Part shown: positions 43,426 to 56,300 of the stretch, piece by piece
How positions within the stretch are numbered: the stretch's first letter is position 1
Layout: the number at the start of each line of letters is the position of its first letter
Assembly (NCBI GenBank): GCA_964017185.1
Contig: OZ024883.1
Coordinates: 40,478,395 to 40,542,394, forward strand
From: Rugalucina vietnamica
Lineage: Eukaryota > Mollusca > Bivalvia > Lucinida > Lucinidae
Reading direction: 5' to 3'
Length of the DNA stretch: 64,000 bases
The notes under the pieces: generated by a model
Told to the model about the DNA's origin: nothing
Database searches by the model: none
Seen by the model: only the letters and a program-made list of their open reading frames with translations
Program-made: the position numbers and the translations under genes

Positions 43426-43684
43426 CATTTGATCATATTTTTGTTTCATTCTATGCAGTTTACTTTAATAGTCTTTTGAAACGTTCATTGCCTTACACTA
43501 ACTAGTTAAATTTTAAAGCATTTTTACATAAGCTCACAACGATTGCAGATTTTATTATTTTGCCGCAGTGTGTGGATCTGTTATGAGTTTGGTTTAAACT
43601 GAGTCCAAAACGTCCGTTGTAAATGCAAGTTGTATATTTATTACATAATCCATGTACCCTGGCATATATTCTAAACATATTGAA

Positions 43685-43797
43685 GAAAAAAGTTGGAAAT
43701 ACCCAGTTTTTTTCCCATCCCTCGGTTTATGGAGTGGGAATTTCTTTATGATTGCCCCATTTCCTGGTCATTGCCTATTTGTACTTTTTTTCTAGTA
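43685..43797 (+). mobile_element. Naiad 3' tail fragment
   Basis: TTTTTTTCCCATCCCTCGGT..ATGGAGTGGGAATTTCTTTA..CATTGCCTATTTGTACTTTT matches the Naiad 3' end. Confidence 0.75.
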
Positions 43798-43852
43798 GCA
43801 TGATTAATGGCTGAAAACGGTGCCGTTTATGTAATTTCAGCAACTGTTTTTA

Positions 43853-45560
43853 GCTCACCTGAGCCGAAGGCTCACAAGGTGAGCTAATAGGATAGCCATG
43901 ATCCGGCGTCCGTCCGTCCGTCGTTCGTCGTCCGTCGTCGTCCACAATTTCAAAGATCTTCTTCTCTGAAACCGCTTGGCCAATCTAGTTGAAAATTTAT
44001 GTGGAGCCTCCTTGGGTAGTGGCATTTCAAGTTTGATCGCGAAATCCAGGTCACATGACCAAGATGGCCGCCACGCCCATATATGGTAAAAACCACTCAA
44101 AAATCTTCTCCTCCAGAACCGGTGGGCTGATTTCCAGGAAACTTGGTATGTAGCATTGGGGATGTCAGCCCATCATAGTTTGATAAAATGATGACCCTTG
44201 GATGACCTTGACCTATTTTACAGCAAGGTCAAATTTGGAAACATAGGCTTTTACATGGGAAAAAGTGAAAACTATGGATTTTTGGAAAACTCTTGCAGCC
44301 TGAGGCCTGAAAAGTGGTAGATGCAAACAACTTATGGAGTAGATGAAGGTATGTGATTAATGTAGGTCAAGGTCATCTCTTGACCTTGGCCAGTCTGTCG
44401 TCCATACACACTTTTCAAAGATCTTCTTCTCTGAAACTGCTTGGCCAATCAAAGTGAAATTTTATGTGAAGCATCCATGGGTAGGGGAGACGAAAGTTTG
44501 ATTGCAAAATCTAGGTCACATGACCAAGATGGCAGCCAAGCCCATATATGGTAAAAACAACTCAAAAATCTTCTTCTCCAGAACCGGCTGGCCGATTTTC
44601 ATGAAACTTGGTATGTAGTATTTGGGACTCCAGCCCATCATAGTTTGATCAAATGATGGCCATTGGATGACCTTGACCTATTTTACGGCAATGTCAATTT
44701 TGGAAACATAGGCTTTTACATGGGAAAAAGTGAAAACTTTGGATTTTTTGAAAACTGTTGCTGCCTGAGGCCTGAAAAGTGGTAGATGCAAACAACTAAT
44801 GGAGTAGATGAAGGTATGTAATTAATTTAGGTCGAGGTCATCTCTTGACCTTGGCCTGTCTGTCGTCCATACACACTTTTCAAAGATCTTCTTCTCTGAA
44901 ACTGCTTGGCCAATCAAAGTGAAATTTTATGTGGAGCATCCATGGGTAGGGGAGATGAAAGTTTGATCGCGAAATCTAGGTCACATGACCAAGATGGCCG
45001 CCACGCCCATATATGGTAAAAACCACTCAAAAATCTTCTTCTCCAGAACCGGCAGGCGGATTTTCATGAAACTTGGTATGTAGTATTTGGAACTCCAGCC
45101 CATCATAGTTTGATCAAATGATGACCCTAGGTTGACCTTGACCTATTTTACGGCAATTCCAATTTTGGAAACATAGGCTTGTACATGGGAAAAGTGAAAA
45201 CTATGGATTTTTTTGAAAACTGTCGCAGCCAGAGACCTGCAAACAACTAATGGAGTAAATGAAGGTATGTGATTAATTTAGGTCAAGGTCATCTCTTGAC
45301 CTTGGCCAGTCTGTCGTCCATACACACTTTTCAAAGATCTTCTTCTCTGAAACTGCTTGGCCAATCAAAGTGAAATTTTAGGGGGAACGAAAGTGTGATC
45401 GGGTGATCGCGAAATTTGGGTCACATGACCAAGATGGCCGCCATGCTCAACTATGGTAAAAACCACTCAAAAATCTTCTTCTCCAGAACCGGCTGGCCGA
45501 TTTACGCGAAACTTGGTATGTAGCATTTGGGACTCCAGCTCATCATAGTATGTTGAAATG
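43853..45560. repeat. dispersed mollusc-type repeat: hairpin head plus four tandem units of about 460 bp
   Basis: TTAGCTCACCTGAGCCGAAG..GGCTCACAAGGTGAGCTAA forms a strong hairpin at the left end, followed by CGTCCGTCCGTCG. Four units each begin near CAAAGATCTTCTTCTCTGAA (43953, 44413, 44881, 45330) and contain GGTCACATGACCAAGATGGC and AAACTTGGTATGTAG. No coding sequence. It ends in a CCCACC-rich simple repeat at about 45570-45600. Confidence 0.88.
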
Positions 45561-45839
45561 ATGTGCGGCCCCACCCACCCCCACCCACCCCCACGCACCC
45601 GTTAAAGTCAATATCAATCTATCAGACATTTTGTGAGGCTCCAAGCAGAATAAACTACTCCAGTACAGGAATTACACAACCCAACAACATCAACAATGGA
45701 AAAGTTGTACAAACTAACTGTGGTACAGCATTGATGGACAGTACAGCAAAGGGTTACCGCGTGTGAATGTGGGCTTTAGGCCATTGGGGCCATGAAAAAT
45801 AAGAGAATTGCTTGTACATACAGGCAAAGCGTATCAATA

Positions 45840-45960
45840 CTGGCGACTGATCATCTGATTACTGGTTAACCGCTCAGAAGGTCTGAGCCTTTCTAGGAAA
45901 AGTTTTTCAAGTCCAGTCAAACTATCAGTGCATATATTAGCCTAAGTCGAGCATATTTTT
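45840..45960. repeat. repeat shared with 4318-4440
   Basis: GATTACTGGTTAACCGCTCA and TCTGAGCCTTTCTAGGAAAAG match the intronic SINE-like remnant at about 4335-4385. Confidence 0.45.
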
Positions 45961-46013
45961 GGATATCATGGACGTCCTTATGTAGTAGGCGTAAAGGAGC
46001 AATCCATCATGAA

Positions 46014-46218
46014 GAAAACGAATCTGTAAAGCTGAAAGAAAGTGCATTGAGCGCCAAGCCAGAGTAAATGGATCATTACCAATTTCTTCAACATTGACTT
46101 GCTCTAATTGCAACCGATAGTTTAGAGCTAAAATAGGCCTAGTCAGCCATCAAAGAATTCATCGACACACATAAATGATCAAGAAATATAGATATTTCTC
46201 ACTAGTATGAGACGAACG
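46014..46218 (+). mobile_element. LINE-A 3' end remnant
   Basis: Matches the last coding 150 bp and the 3' UTR of LINE-A in sense orientation: AAGCTGAAAGAAAGTGCATT, ACATTGACTTGCTCTAATTG, GGCCTAGTCAGCCATCAAAG, and AGACGAACGACCA at the end. It has many substitutions and small indels, so it is an old copy compared with those at 6 kb and 61 kb. Confidence 0.85.
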
Positions 46219-46720
46219 ACCATGTTGGGAATAAGTCAAACATGACCATAGCTGCTGACTGGGGAGGAAATCAAACAGATCAGTCCCGAAAACTTTCCAC
46301 ACGGAAGACTGCAAGCCAAAAACAAAAATATGTTATATGTGAAGATACCACGATAACTGCCTGTCCACATCTATAGCCACTGGTTGCTGCTACAAGATGA
46401 CATCGATCTCCATACTGAAGGAAATATTTCAAATTTTAAAGCTTTCTAGTACCAGAATGTGGAAACAATTGCTTGAAGTACTGATCGATACCAAATTTCA
46501 GGGGCACATGATCCGCACATCTAAGAATTGTTCCACAATACAGTACTGAACGTCTGGGGATTTCTTTGTTTTAGCCGTTTCTTTGTCAACCATTATGTGC
46601 AACAATGCTGATTTCCCCGTTTTGTTGTCAATTGAAAGGGAAGTAGAATGATGCAATATTTAACGCAACGTACTAGGCTTTTGGCATTTACACCTGTGTA
46701 ATGCATGACTGCATCGTCTA

Positions 46721-46769
46721 TTTTTTTTTTTTTTTTTTTTCATTTTTTTTTTTTTTTTTTTTTTTTTTT
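46721..46769. repeat. poly(T) tract
   Basis: Two T runs of about 20 nt separated by CA and C. Confidence 0.9.
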
Positions 46770-47234
46770 CATTTCGTAGGTATTCCAACTATTCTGATTC
46801 CGTTTATTGGCACAAAGAATCATTTTAGTTTTTACGATTTCTTGTAAAGTTAGGAAAGATAAAAGTCCGAACTCAATTGTGACGGTGACCCAACGACCGC
46901 AACCCATTTCTAACCCACCCATTTTTGTACACAGGTACCAGTTGATGGAAATCCTACCTTCAACCTCTCACCCCAACCCTGTTGTACCCCACCTATCTCT
47001 AAATGTACATATAAATAAAAGGGATTAGCATTTTTTCACCTTAATATAGATTTGGTGTCCAACATAAAACGCCCCATCTGATCAGAAACAGAATAGTTTA
47101 CTGGCGAAATGTCAAATTGACAATACCTCACCAGGATGGTAGATGAATAGGTCAATGGCAGATTTATAGAATTTTAAAAAGAGATTTGTGGACAATTCTA
47201 AAAAAGAAGCGGAATGTATTATGTTAAGGTAAAA

Positions 47235-47400
47235 GTACTCAATGATCAGGACAAGACGCAATCGGAAAGAGATTCCCACTCCAAAAACCAAGGTGGGGAA
47301 AACTAAAATAACAACCAGGTAATTATGAAATGAAAACATATCGTAAGCCGAATTAGCAGCTATTTTGTCCAATAGGTGGCCACTCAGTTGCCACTTAGTT
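47235..47400 (-). mobile_element. Naiad 3' tail fragment
   Basis: GATTCCCACTCCAAAAACCA, CGTAAGCCGAATTAGCAGCT and CAATAGGTGGCCACTCAGTT match the 3' UTR end of the Naiad element in the same orientation. Confidence 0.8.
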
Positions 47401-50400
47401 GCCTAAATTTAACTAAAAATATGAAAACGTACATTAGGCGCATACAACACAAATATTCAACGCCATGAGTCATTTTAGTAAATTCACACTTGTACTGCCT
47501 TGCTGTGTTGAAGAGTGTTGGTTCAGCAGGCAAGATGATGTGGTCCGAGCCTCAGTCGGAGCAAAAGTTGATAAACCAGTAACACTTTTAAACATATTAC
47601 ACTATCCCAACCCACCCCTAACCTACTCCAGGGGTATGTGGTAGCCTAGTAGTAGAGCAACAGGTCCTGGATTTAAAGCATTTCTTCTCAATGTAGTGTC
47701 CTCAAGCAAGACACTAAGCTTCTCAGATTCCTAGGTTATAATCAGAAAATATTGCCTCTATCACAACGTGAATGAAAAAATGTTGAATGGAACATCAAGC
47801 CATGACCAAACCGAACCGAACCTACAACATTTCCACACTATTATCGTTTGCCCTCCCTACTATACCCATATCTAATCCAACTGTACCGACCTCTACTATA
47901 GTATCTACACATACCCAACAGTTTTGAAACGCCACCATGTGACTGCCTTACCACTTGTCCTATCCTACCCTACCTCATCTCACCATGTTCTACCATATGT
48001 CTGCCTACATACTATATCCATACCTTTGAAATATTTATGCGTAAAATGTAGGGAACAGATATATGAATTTCCAGCATTGTGTTTATAGACAAAGCTTAAA
48101 TGCAAATTGATAGTGGTCAGTAAATACGTAATGGATGTAAAATTCTAAGATTAAACATAAATTCTCCTATCCAAATGTAGACGGCCATCAACTGCTTACT
48201 CGAATACTCTAAATGTACCTGATTTTCGATAGCCATCTAGGATTTTGGCAGCCATTTTGATTTTGTTTATTTTCTCTTGTTGCATATTGGTGAAATATCA
48301 AGGGTTTATACTATAGATGTATATGTAAGAATTTCTATCAAAACCCCCTAAGGTCGTCCACCTTGAATTTTGGTGGCCATCTTGAATTTGGTGGCCATCT
48401 TGAATTGCTCAAGGATTTTTTATCAGGATATTCATATGTAGTTATGTCTGTGGAAATATATTCTGTAAATGATATTCTCTAGGCTTCATGACGAAATGTA
48501 TTGAAGAAATTCACTTTTTTTTTGCAAATGTGTAATTACGTGTAAATAGTGTATGTACATTTGAAAATGCATGTCTTGAAATTGAACTATCTATTCAGTG
48601 GTGCCTCTTATTTGTTTGTTTTAATAAATGGAAAGTAATTCAGCCATGAAAGTCTTTTAGACCAAGATTTTTGACAATTCTAATAAAACATTGGCATATT
48701 ACACTGAAAAAATCCTAAATTGCACTTACTGACCTTTTGACCGCCTGTACTTTGTTTCAGACAAACATGCTTGATTATCTGACATATTCAAACCTTCAAT
48801 GTACTGTCTAATTGTTAATAAACCAAATTTTATCATTCAAACCACTTTCATTGGCCTTGATTTTACTTGTATTTTCAGCTGGGGTATGTTTTCTTAATTT
48901 TTGCACTCACTGAACTTTGACCTAGTTTCTGACCTTGAAAAGCAAATCTAGACTTGGCATCCACCCCTATGACTTCAGGCATGCATCAATGAATATGTTT
49001 ACAACATCAAATTGCTTCTACTCAATTTTGCCATTTAAAGTGAAAATAAGCCTCAAATGTATGAATGGATGGCTGCCTATCGCTGCTCCAGCCAGAGTAC
49101 AAGAGTACATCAGTTGTCATAGCAACGAGAAAATTTCTCAGGCATGTGAGAATTATTAACAGGTGTTTCGCATGAAGTTCTAGAGAAGTCAGTTTTGCAT
49201 GTTAGGAGACAGACACTCTGAGGTTTAGAAGGTAAGTTTTATTTATTTTTTTTGCATTAATTATTAAGCTCATTTCTCAATCTTATTAAAGGCAGTTGCG
49301 TAAATATAATTGATTTTATATAATATAATTCAATGTTTTATTTCCTTTAGCCATCACACTTCGTTGCAACAAAGAGGTTTTAGTTTTAACATGTATTTCT
49401 TAAACAGCTATTCCTTTATGAGCTAAAATGCACGCGTTAAAATGTTGCATAAATGAGGCTAGTTTATGTTTTTGTCATGGTGCTGTATTTATTCGTTTGT
49501 TTTCAGAGGACCAGTCGTCTAAGTTATCCAGCACAGAGAAAACGAAAAATGAAGAGTTTAATTTCTTGCCTAAACCGAGATAGAGTTGTACACCATACAC
49601 TGAGATACAAACGTCGTTTTCATGGGGATATCTCAAAATAAAATATCAATCTTCCTTACATGTGTATCCGTTTTGAATTGTCGATCAGGCTGACGCTAAC
49701 CAGGAGCTGCACATTCACAGGTTGATGGATGGTTAGAAACCCGGGCAAGCCTCCCAGAACCTGACTAACGGTGCTCTGTGTAAATTTCTTTCTCTATAGG
49801 TTTAATACCCTGGAAACGGCGGACAGCCCGACATGACTAAAATTGTTGACAGGGATGTTAAACCACAACACAACCCGCTGACTGAAAGAAATATACTTAA
49901 GGTAAAGGACCATAAAAATGCTGATCCATAGATTTTTTTTTATTTTTTAATATTTTATATAAAACATTTATATCTATCGATTCGTGCAATTAAAAACATG
50001 ATTACCAGGTTGGTTTTCCTGCAAATCGTTCCCCTAAAATGGCTAAAAATGCCTTTATTTGTACGTGACGTAATGGGAAAGTAATAAAAACGCGTCGCTT
50101 TTTGCACATGAGCGCCGTTTACAAGAGAACTAATCCATAGAATTTTTTTAAAAACTAAATATAGTCTCGTTTTTATATTTTGAGTCAAAAAGTAAAATAA
50201 AAGTCCTTGACTACCAGGTTGGTTTCGGCGGAATTTGTCAACGAATGAAGACAGGTAAGCTAAAAATCCTAATTTTCCGTAAGTGACGTTGACGTCATTA
50301 AAAATGCTGGTTCATTACCCACTTGTTTTCCAGCAATCATTCTTATATAGTTCCTTCTCTCGTTTCAATATGTCAGAGATGTTCCGGGATATCAAAAAGT

Positions 50401-50640
50401 TGAGGCATCCAGACGCAGGAAGCATAAATTCAAATCTGTTCATCGGTACCAGCACCATTCCAATAACGTGTTGATGCTCTCGACATGGATGATAGCCTTG
50501 TTGAACCGCATTTTTTAATTTCACATTTGTGTAAAATAGGTACCAACAAGGCACATTTTGGAAGTGTGACATTTGTGTATGTTAAATTTCGATGGCGGGG
50601 TGGAGGCGGTGAAATTAATACTAAAATTTCAAAAGTCTTC
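47400..50640. other. intergenic with SINE remnants; no confident gene
   Basis: About 47635-47830 and 49690-49880 resemble degraded SINEs (CAAGCAAGACACTAAGCTTC; CCGACATGACTAAAATTGTT, GTTAAACCACAACA). A possible terminal exon starts after TTTTCAG at 49506 and reaches AATAAA at about 49638, and a possible exon (M-S-E-M-F-R-D-I-K-K) ends near 50445; both are too weak to call. About 48355-48410 holds a duplicated GGTGGCCATCTTGAATT. Confidence 0.4.
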
Positions 50641-50922
50641 AAGATTGCTCCAAGGCTATACTTCTGTTGTGGTTCTAACTGTTTGGTGTTTTGGAGTCGA
50701 ATTTTTGTGCTGTTTGAGCCCTATGTACGTTTTCATATTTTAGTTCAGTTCGGGTAACTGAGTGGCCGCCTATTGGGGAATAGCTGCTCGCTCGGCTTAC
50801 GACATGTTTTCATGGTATAAGTACCCAAGTGTCATTTTAGTTTTTCCCACCCCTCGGTTTATGGAGTGGGAATTTCTTTCTGATTGTGCCATTTCCTGAT
50901 CATTGCCTATTTGTACTTTTTG
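50640..50922 (+). mobile_element. detached Naiad 3' UTR copy
   Basis: GCTCCAAGGCTATACTTCTG through GTGGCCGCCTATTGGGGAAT, GCTCGGCTTACGACATGTTT and the end CATTGCCTATTTGTACTTTT follow the order of the Naiad 3' UTR. Confidence 0.82.
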
Positions 50923-50924
50923 TG

Positions 50925-52215
50925 CCCCAAACTTTGAAAAGTTGGAAGGGCATATTGATTTCGGCTTGTCTGTCTGTGTGTCTGTGTGTCTGTCTGTGTG
51001 TGTGTTAACTTTTGAATGGTGAATGCTAGGGTTTTGAAATTTCATATGCACATTCCTCATGAAAAAATAGTTGACCCGTATTTTTTTTTCATGTCCGAGT
51101 TACGCCCCTTTTCTGAGTTATGTCCCTTTGAAAACAAAAGTTGAAAATCTTGTGTGCAAGATATCTCAAAAAATATTTAAGCTAGAGCCTTCATATTTGG
51201 TACACTTGTTGTAGATGAACTGATTAACTTTTGAGAACCGACACATGTTTACAAAAATACAGAATTTTGAAATTTTGATTGATTTTTCCACTTTTCGGTG
51301 ACTTTTGAGAACTTTCCGTCAATTTTTAACACAATAACAGAATTTTGAAATTTTGATTGATTTTTCAACTTTTCGGTGAAATTTAAAACTTTTGAACATA
51401 TACACATTCCTCATGATAAAATAGTTGACCCGTATTTTTTTTGTATGGCCAAGTTATGCCCCTTTTTTGAGTTATGTCCCTTTGAAGACAAAATTTGAAA
51501 ATCTTGTGTGCAAGATATCTCAAAAAGTATTTAAGCTAGAGCCTTCATATTTGGTACACTTGTTGGGGCTGAGAAGTAGATGACCTGATAAACTTTTGAG
51601 AACTTTCTGTCAAATTTTCAACAAAAATACGGAATTTTGAAATTTTGATTGATTTTTCCACTTTTCGGTGAAATTTAAAACTTTGAACGGTGAATGCTAG
51701 GGTTTTGAAATTTCATATACACATTCCTTATGATAAAATAGTTGAACCGTATTTTTTGTATGGCCAAGTTATGCCCCTTTTGTGAGTTATGTCCCTTTGA
51801 AAACAAAATTTGAAAATCTTGTGTGCAAGATATCTCAAAAAGTATTTAAGCTAGAGCCTTCATAGTTGGTACACTTGTTGGGGCTGAGAAGTAGATGAAC
51901 TGATTAACTTTTGAGAACTTTCCGTCACATGTTTACAAAAATACAGAATTTTGAAATTTTGATTGATTTTTCCACTTTTCGGTGAAATTTAAAACCTTTG
52001 AACGGTCAGTTATAGGGTTTTGAAATTTCATATACAGATTCCTCATGAAAAAATAGTTGGCCTGTATTTCTTTGAAAAGAAATTTTGAAAATCTTGTGTG
52101 CAAGATATCTCAAAACGTATTTGAGCTAGCTAGCTAGAGCCTTCATATTTGGTATGCTGGTTGGGGCTGAGAAGAAGATCACCTGATTAACGTTTGAGGA
52201 CTCTCTGTCAAATTT
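50925..52215. repeat. diverged tandem repeat of about 270-350 bp, four units
   Basis: GAAAATCTTGTGTGCAAGAT recurs at about 51143, 51496, 51811 and 52086, each followed by ATCTCAAAA.GTATTTAAGC, AGAGCCTTCATATTTGGTA and TTTTGAGAAC. A CTGTCTGTGTG simple repeat is at 50968-51003. No coding sequence. Confidence 0.85.
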
Positions 52216-52711
52216 TGACAAAATTACTCAATTTTTAAATTTTTACTTCATTTCTAACTCGCATGCAAAAAAGCTTACATTCTGTTTCTGTTTAAATTTG
52301 ACTGCATTCGAATGAAATAAATGAATCATACAAACTGCCAGTTTAGGCACAAGCATAGTGTTTTACAAATATGCATTTCTAGTTTCTGTTTCTGGCGGTA
52401 CGAATTTATATAACTGGTATTAATTTTTTTTTCAGATGTGTAGAATTGACACAAATCGGTACTAAATCTTCTAACACACGAAAACACGTTCTTGAACCAT
52501 ATTTTTTATATTTCGCAAAGTTCTTATGTGAATTATTGGTACCAAATCCTCCCAGCCGGCGAAGAATTAGTAACGAATTTGTATGTAACGGATTTAATTC
52601 CATTTCACACGCATGTGAGATAGGCGCATATAATCAAATTTCATGTACTATGCAGAAAAGGAATGCCAAAAAAGGCCCTGGGCAAAGAGCAGCTGATATC
52701 ATTGTGAAAAG

Positions 52712-53326
52712 GTACAAGTAGACAAAGATCAGGAAAAGGCGCAATCAGAAAAAGATTCCCACTCCAAAAACCGAGGTGGGAAAAAACCAAACTAACAATC
52801 AGGTACTTATACCATGAAACATATCGTAAGCCGAATGAGCAGCTATTTTCCCAATAGGTGGCCACTCAGTTACCTTAACTTAACTAAAAATATGAAAACA
52901 TACATAAGGCGCCAACAGCACAAAAAATTTTAAACACCAAGACATAAAACAAAAAGAACCACTACAGAAGTATCGACTTGGAACGATCAGTAACACAAAG
53001 TTACTGGCGGGCTTAAACCGGTTTTACAGGTACCTAACCTCACCCTCAGCTTCTGCAGTGGTTCACAACATTTAGTTAGTTCTTCGGTCCTCGTGGTGAA
53101 TCTCTAACTAGTCAATGAATCATCAAGAACAAACAAATAAATCATGATAAACATCCTGATGAATCAAAAACCAGGACTCACAGATTGAGTAAGCTGCCCG
53201 ACGATGGAGATCCCTGGGCGCCGAATAACCTACTAACTCCGGAGCAAAAGAAAAACACCAGTTGGACCCCGGTGGGCCAAGCAACAGACAAGAAGCTCCG
53301 GCCCCAACCAACTAAAATGAATAGCT
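52712..53326 (-). promoter_or_regulatory. Naiad 3' UTR (expected place of a SECIS element)
   Basis: The stretch from the TAA to the element end is strongly conserved in the detached copies at 36.8 kb and 50.6 kb. It contains several possible stems, such as CCGGAGC (53294-53300) with GCTCCGG (53237-53243), and ATGA or GTGA starts, but I could not assemble a convincing SECIS core (TGA..AA..GA) by eye. Confidence 0.35.
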
Positions 53327-56300
53327 TTAAGTCGGGGCCATCATAGAGTCTGACGCCCGACCCACCGGCGTGCAATTAAAGAAGGCAGCATAGTCATCAA
53401 CCATGATTGGGTTAAAAACTAAGCATGCAGACTGTCGCATAACATTCAAGTTATAACCTATACGTCTGTAACGTGATATGATTTTTCCGAACTGAAGAGA
53501 AAAATCATTTATTCCTTTAAGTTTCTTTAATTTGTAAACCAAGTCACCATAAAATTCAGGTTCCGAAAGGCCCTCACTTAAAAGTGTCTTTAACCCAACA
53601 TTATATTTGGAAATCAATTCATAGTGTCTACGATAAAATTTAGAAAAGGTTTTTCGAAGTTTATGATACCGATAGCCCTGTTGGAGAAGTTTTGCCGTTA
53701 AACATTTATTTCGAGCGTTGAAGTCTGTAACATGATTTCAGACTCTAGCAAACCTAATAAGTTGCGAAATGTATACACCATAAGAAGCACGACGAGGAAC
53801 GTCACCATCCAAAAAAGGAAAATTTACTATATCAAAATCAAAGTCATCGCGCTTATCATAAATTTTAGAAGAAACAAATCCATTTGCAACAGAAAGATGT
53901 AGATCTAAAAAGGGGGCTTCGGTATCTGAGATATTAGCTTTGTTCAACTGAAGTTCAGGTGGATAAATTTGATTGACCATACCTTCAAAATAAGGGTTGT
54001 CAATGTTCAAAAGGTCATCGAGGTACCTAGATGTGGAATTAAAAGCCTCGATAACATCAGCTTGATTATCATGGTTAAGAGAATCCATGAAATCTCTTTC
54101 GTAGCAGTATAAAAATAAATCAGCTACGAGAGGTGCGCAATTTGTACCCATCGGAATTCCAACAATTTGTCTGTATAACTTGGTCCCAAATCTAATATAA
54201 ATATTATCAAGGAGATAGGATAAGGCGTCGCACACATTCTGACATGACCAAAGGGTATACCGACTTTGGTCAGAGGAAGTGAAAAAAGCCTTTCTGTCAT
54301 TACATGCCAAATAAAGTGAACCATAGTTTTTTAATGCCCTTTTGAAGGTCCACTCTATCAAATCCAGAAGTTTTTCTTTAATTAGATTATGTGGTAATGT
54401 TGTATACAGAGTAGAAAAATCATATGTGGACAAGCTTGTCGCACGGAACCCTCTACCCTTCAACTTACTGAGCACCTCACCAGAATTTTTTATTGACCAA
54501 AACCAATTTTTATTTGAAGTTTCATACACTGTCTCACAGTATCTTATAACATGAGATTTGATAGCAGTAAGACAAGAAGTTAATAATTTAGAAAGTTCAG
54601 TGGTAGTACAAGAGCTAGAATTTGCAATAAATCTAGCTTTGTATGGTCTTTTGTGAAGCTTAGGTAACCAATACATCGTAGGAAGTTTGTCTTGGCCTTC
54701 ATTGACACAAACAGAAAACTTAACAGGTAAATCGTTTAAGTGGGCATTTACTACAGACACCTCATCAGTATCTGTCTCCAGATAAGCCCTGGTACCATCA
54801 AGCTCCTGTTTTAAGGTGTTAACGTAGTGAAGTCTACAAACGACAACAACATTGTTTGCGGCTTTATCTGCCGGAACCAAGACATACTTTCTATGAAATT
54901 CTTGGATACCCTGCTTCAAATGCCTAAATGACGATTTGGGTTTAGGAGGTAAAAGATTAGTATTTTGTGAATAAAACTTAATACGTTTATCCACGATAGT
55001 GAAGATACTTCTTTTCCATTCTTTAAGAGCATTATCCTCAACACCCTCTCGTTTACACCATCGATTACCGAAATCATTTAATGCAGATGCAATCTCCTCT
55101 CTACATTTGTCGAAATTAATGTAGGAAGGGAATCTATATTTCGGACCTTTAGAAACAATTTTGCGAATTCTAGAATCCGAAATTATTTTTAAATTTCCAG
55201 TAACTATATGTCCAGCTGGTTGATAAACATATTTTGAATCTTTACAATCTCAAGACTTAGGAGTATTAGCATGGATATCAAGATCAGAAACAAGTTTATT
55301 GAAATTAAAAATAGTATTTCTGATTGGTTTGTTATATTTGTAACAAATAATAGGAGGTTCTGAATTTTGGAAGTAGGTAGGTATAGACTGTATCACTGAT
55401 TTATCCTGGAATATGCTTGGTAAATCAATAAAGTCAATTCCTTTATTGATGAAAGGAATTTTAATAAAACTTCTAATGTGATTAGATTCGGAATCGATAA
55501 ATGGACGAAGAGCATGCTGAGTATAACATCTTGTTAACAGTGCAGCGTCATACATTTGATGATTTCTATCGTAAAATCTATTAGCCTCTGTGTCCAGGGA
55601 ACGTAATGCAGCAATAGGTAGAGAACTAAGATAAGACAGCATTGGATGTCGACCGTGAATCCTTAGTTTAACAGCTAAATCATTAAGGGAAATGTTCAAT
55701 TTCAATGCAGCGCACCGTTTACGTTTGTCATTACCCCTTTTCCGTATACCATGAGATCTAGATTTACGTTTACGAGACTCTGAAAGTGTAAGTACATCAA
55801 AATCGGGCATTTTGGAAATATTGCCTTCATGATAAATGTTGTCGTTGAATCCCAGTGGAAAGGGTGTTTGCAGTAATTTTATCCATTTAAGTTCAGTTTC
55901 AAATCGTTTAATATTTTTGAATCTAACTGAAGAATTTTCATCATATGAGATTTTCTCCACTGGTTGAACTTTAACATCATTGGGAGAATGACCAGTGCGC
56001 TTAAAATGCTGGTACAGAAAGGTATCATTATTTTTGGGCTTTCTGATTCTACGATAGTGCTCACCAAATCGTTTTTGCAAAGTTCGACAAGTTTGTCCAA
56101 CATATTGCATCCTACAATTGTTTGTATTTCAAGTAAGAACATATACAAGATCCATTGATTTTCAGTCTAAATCAGAATCATTAACCACTGAAAATGTCCT
56201 ACCATTCACAGATGAAGTGATAGTAGTCTTAGAGCATAAATGATTGCAACAGTTGCACTTCTTGGCATTGCACTTAGAAATACTAGGGTACATTCCAGGT

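Noticed and set aside
49506..49645. terminal exon ending near AATAAA
   Set aside because: Acceptor and poly(A) signal are present, but two different frames are about equally plausible and no partner exon was found.
50370..50474. small exon starting M-S-E-M-F-R-D-I-K-K-L-R
   Set aside because: Looks protein-like, but there is no family match and no neighbouring exon in a matching phase.
53100..53170. SECIS candidate around ATCATGATTTATTTG..TTGATGATTC on the minus strand
   Set aside because: Has ATGA and complementary flanks but lacks a clear apical AA and a 3' GA opposite; not called without a covariance search.
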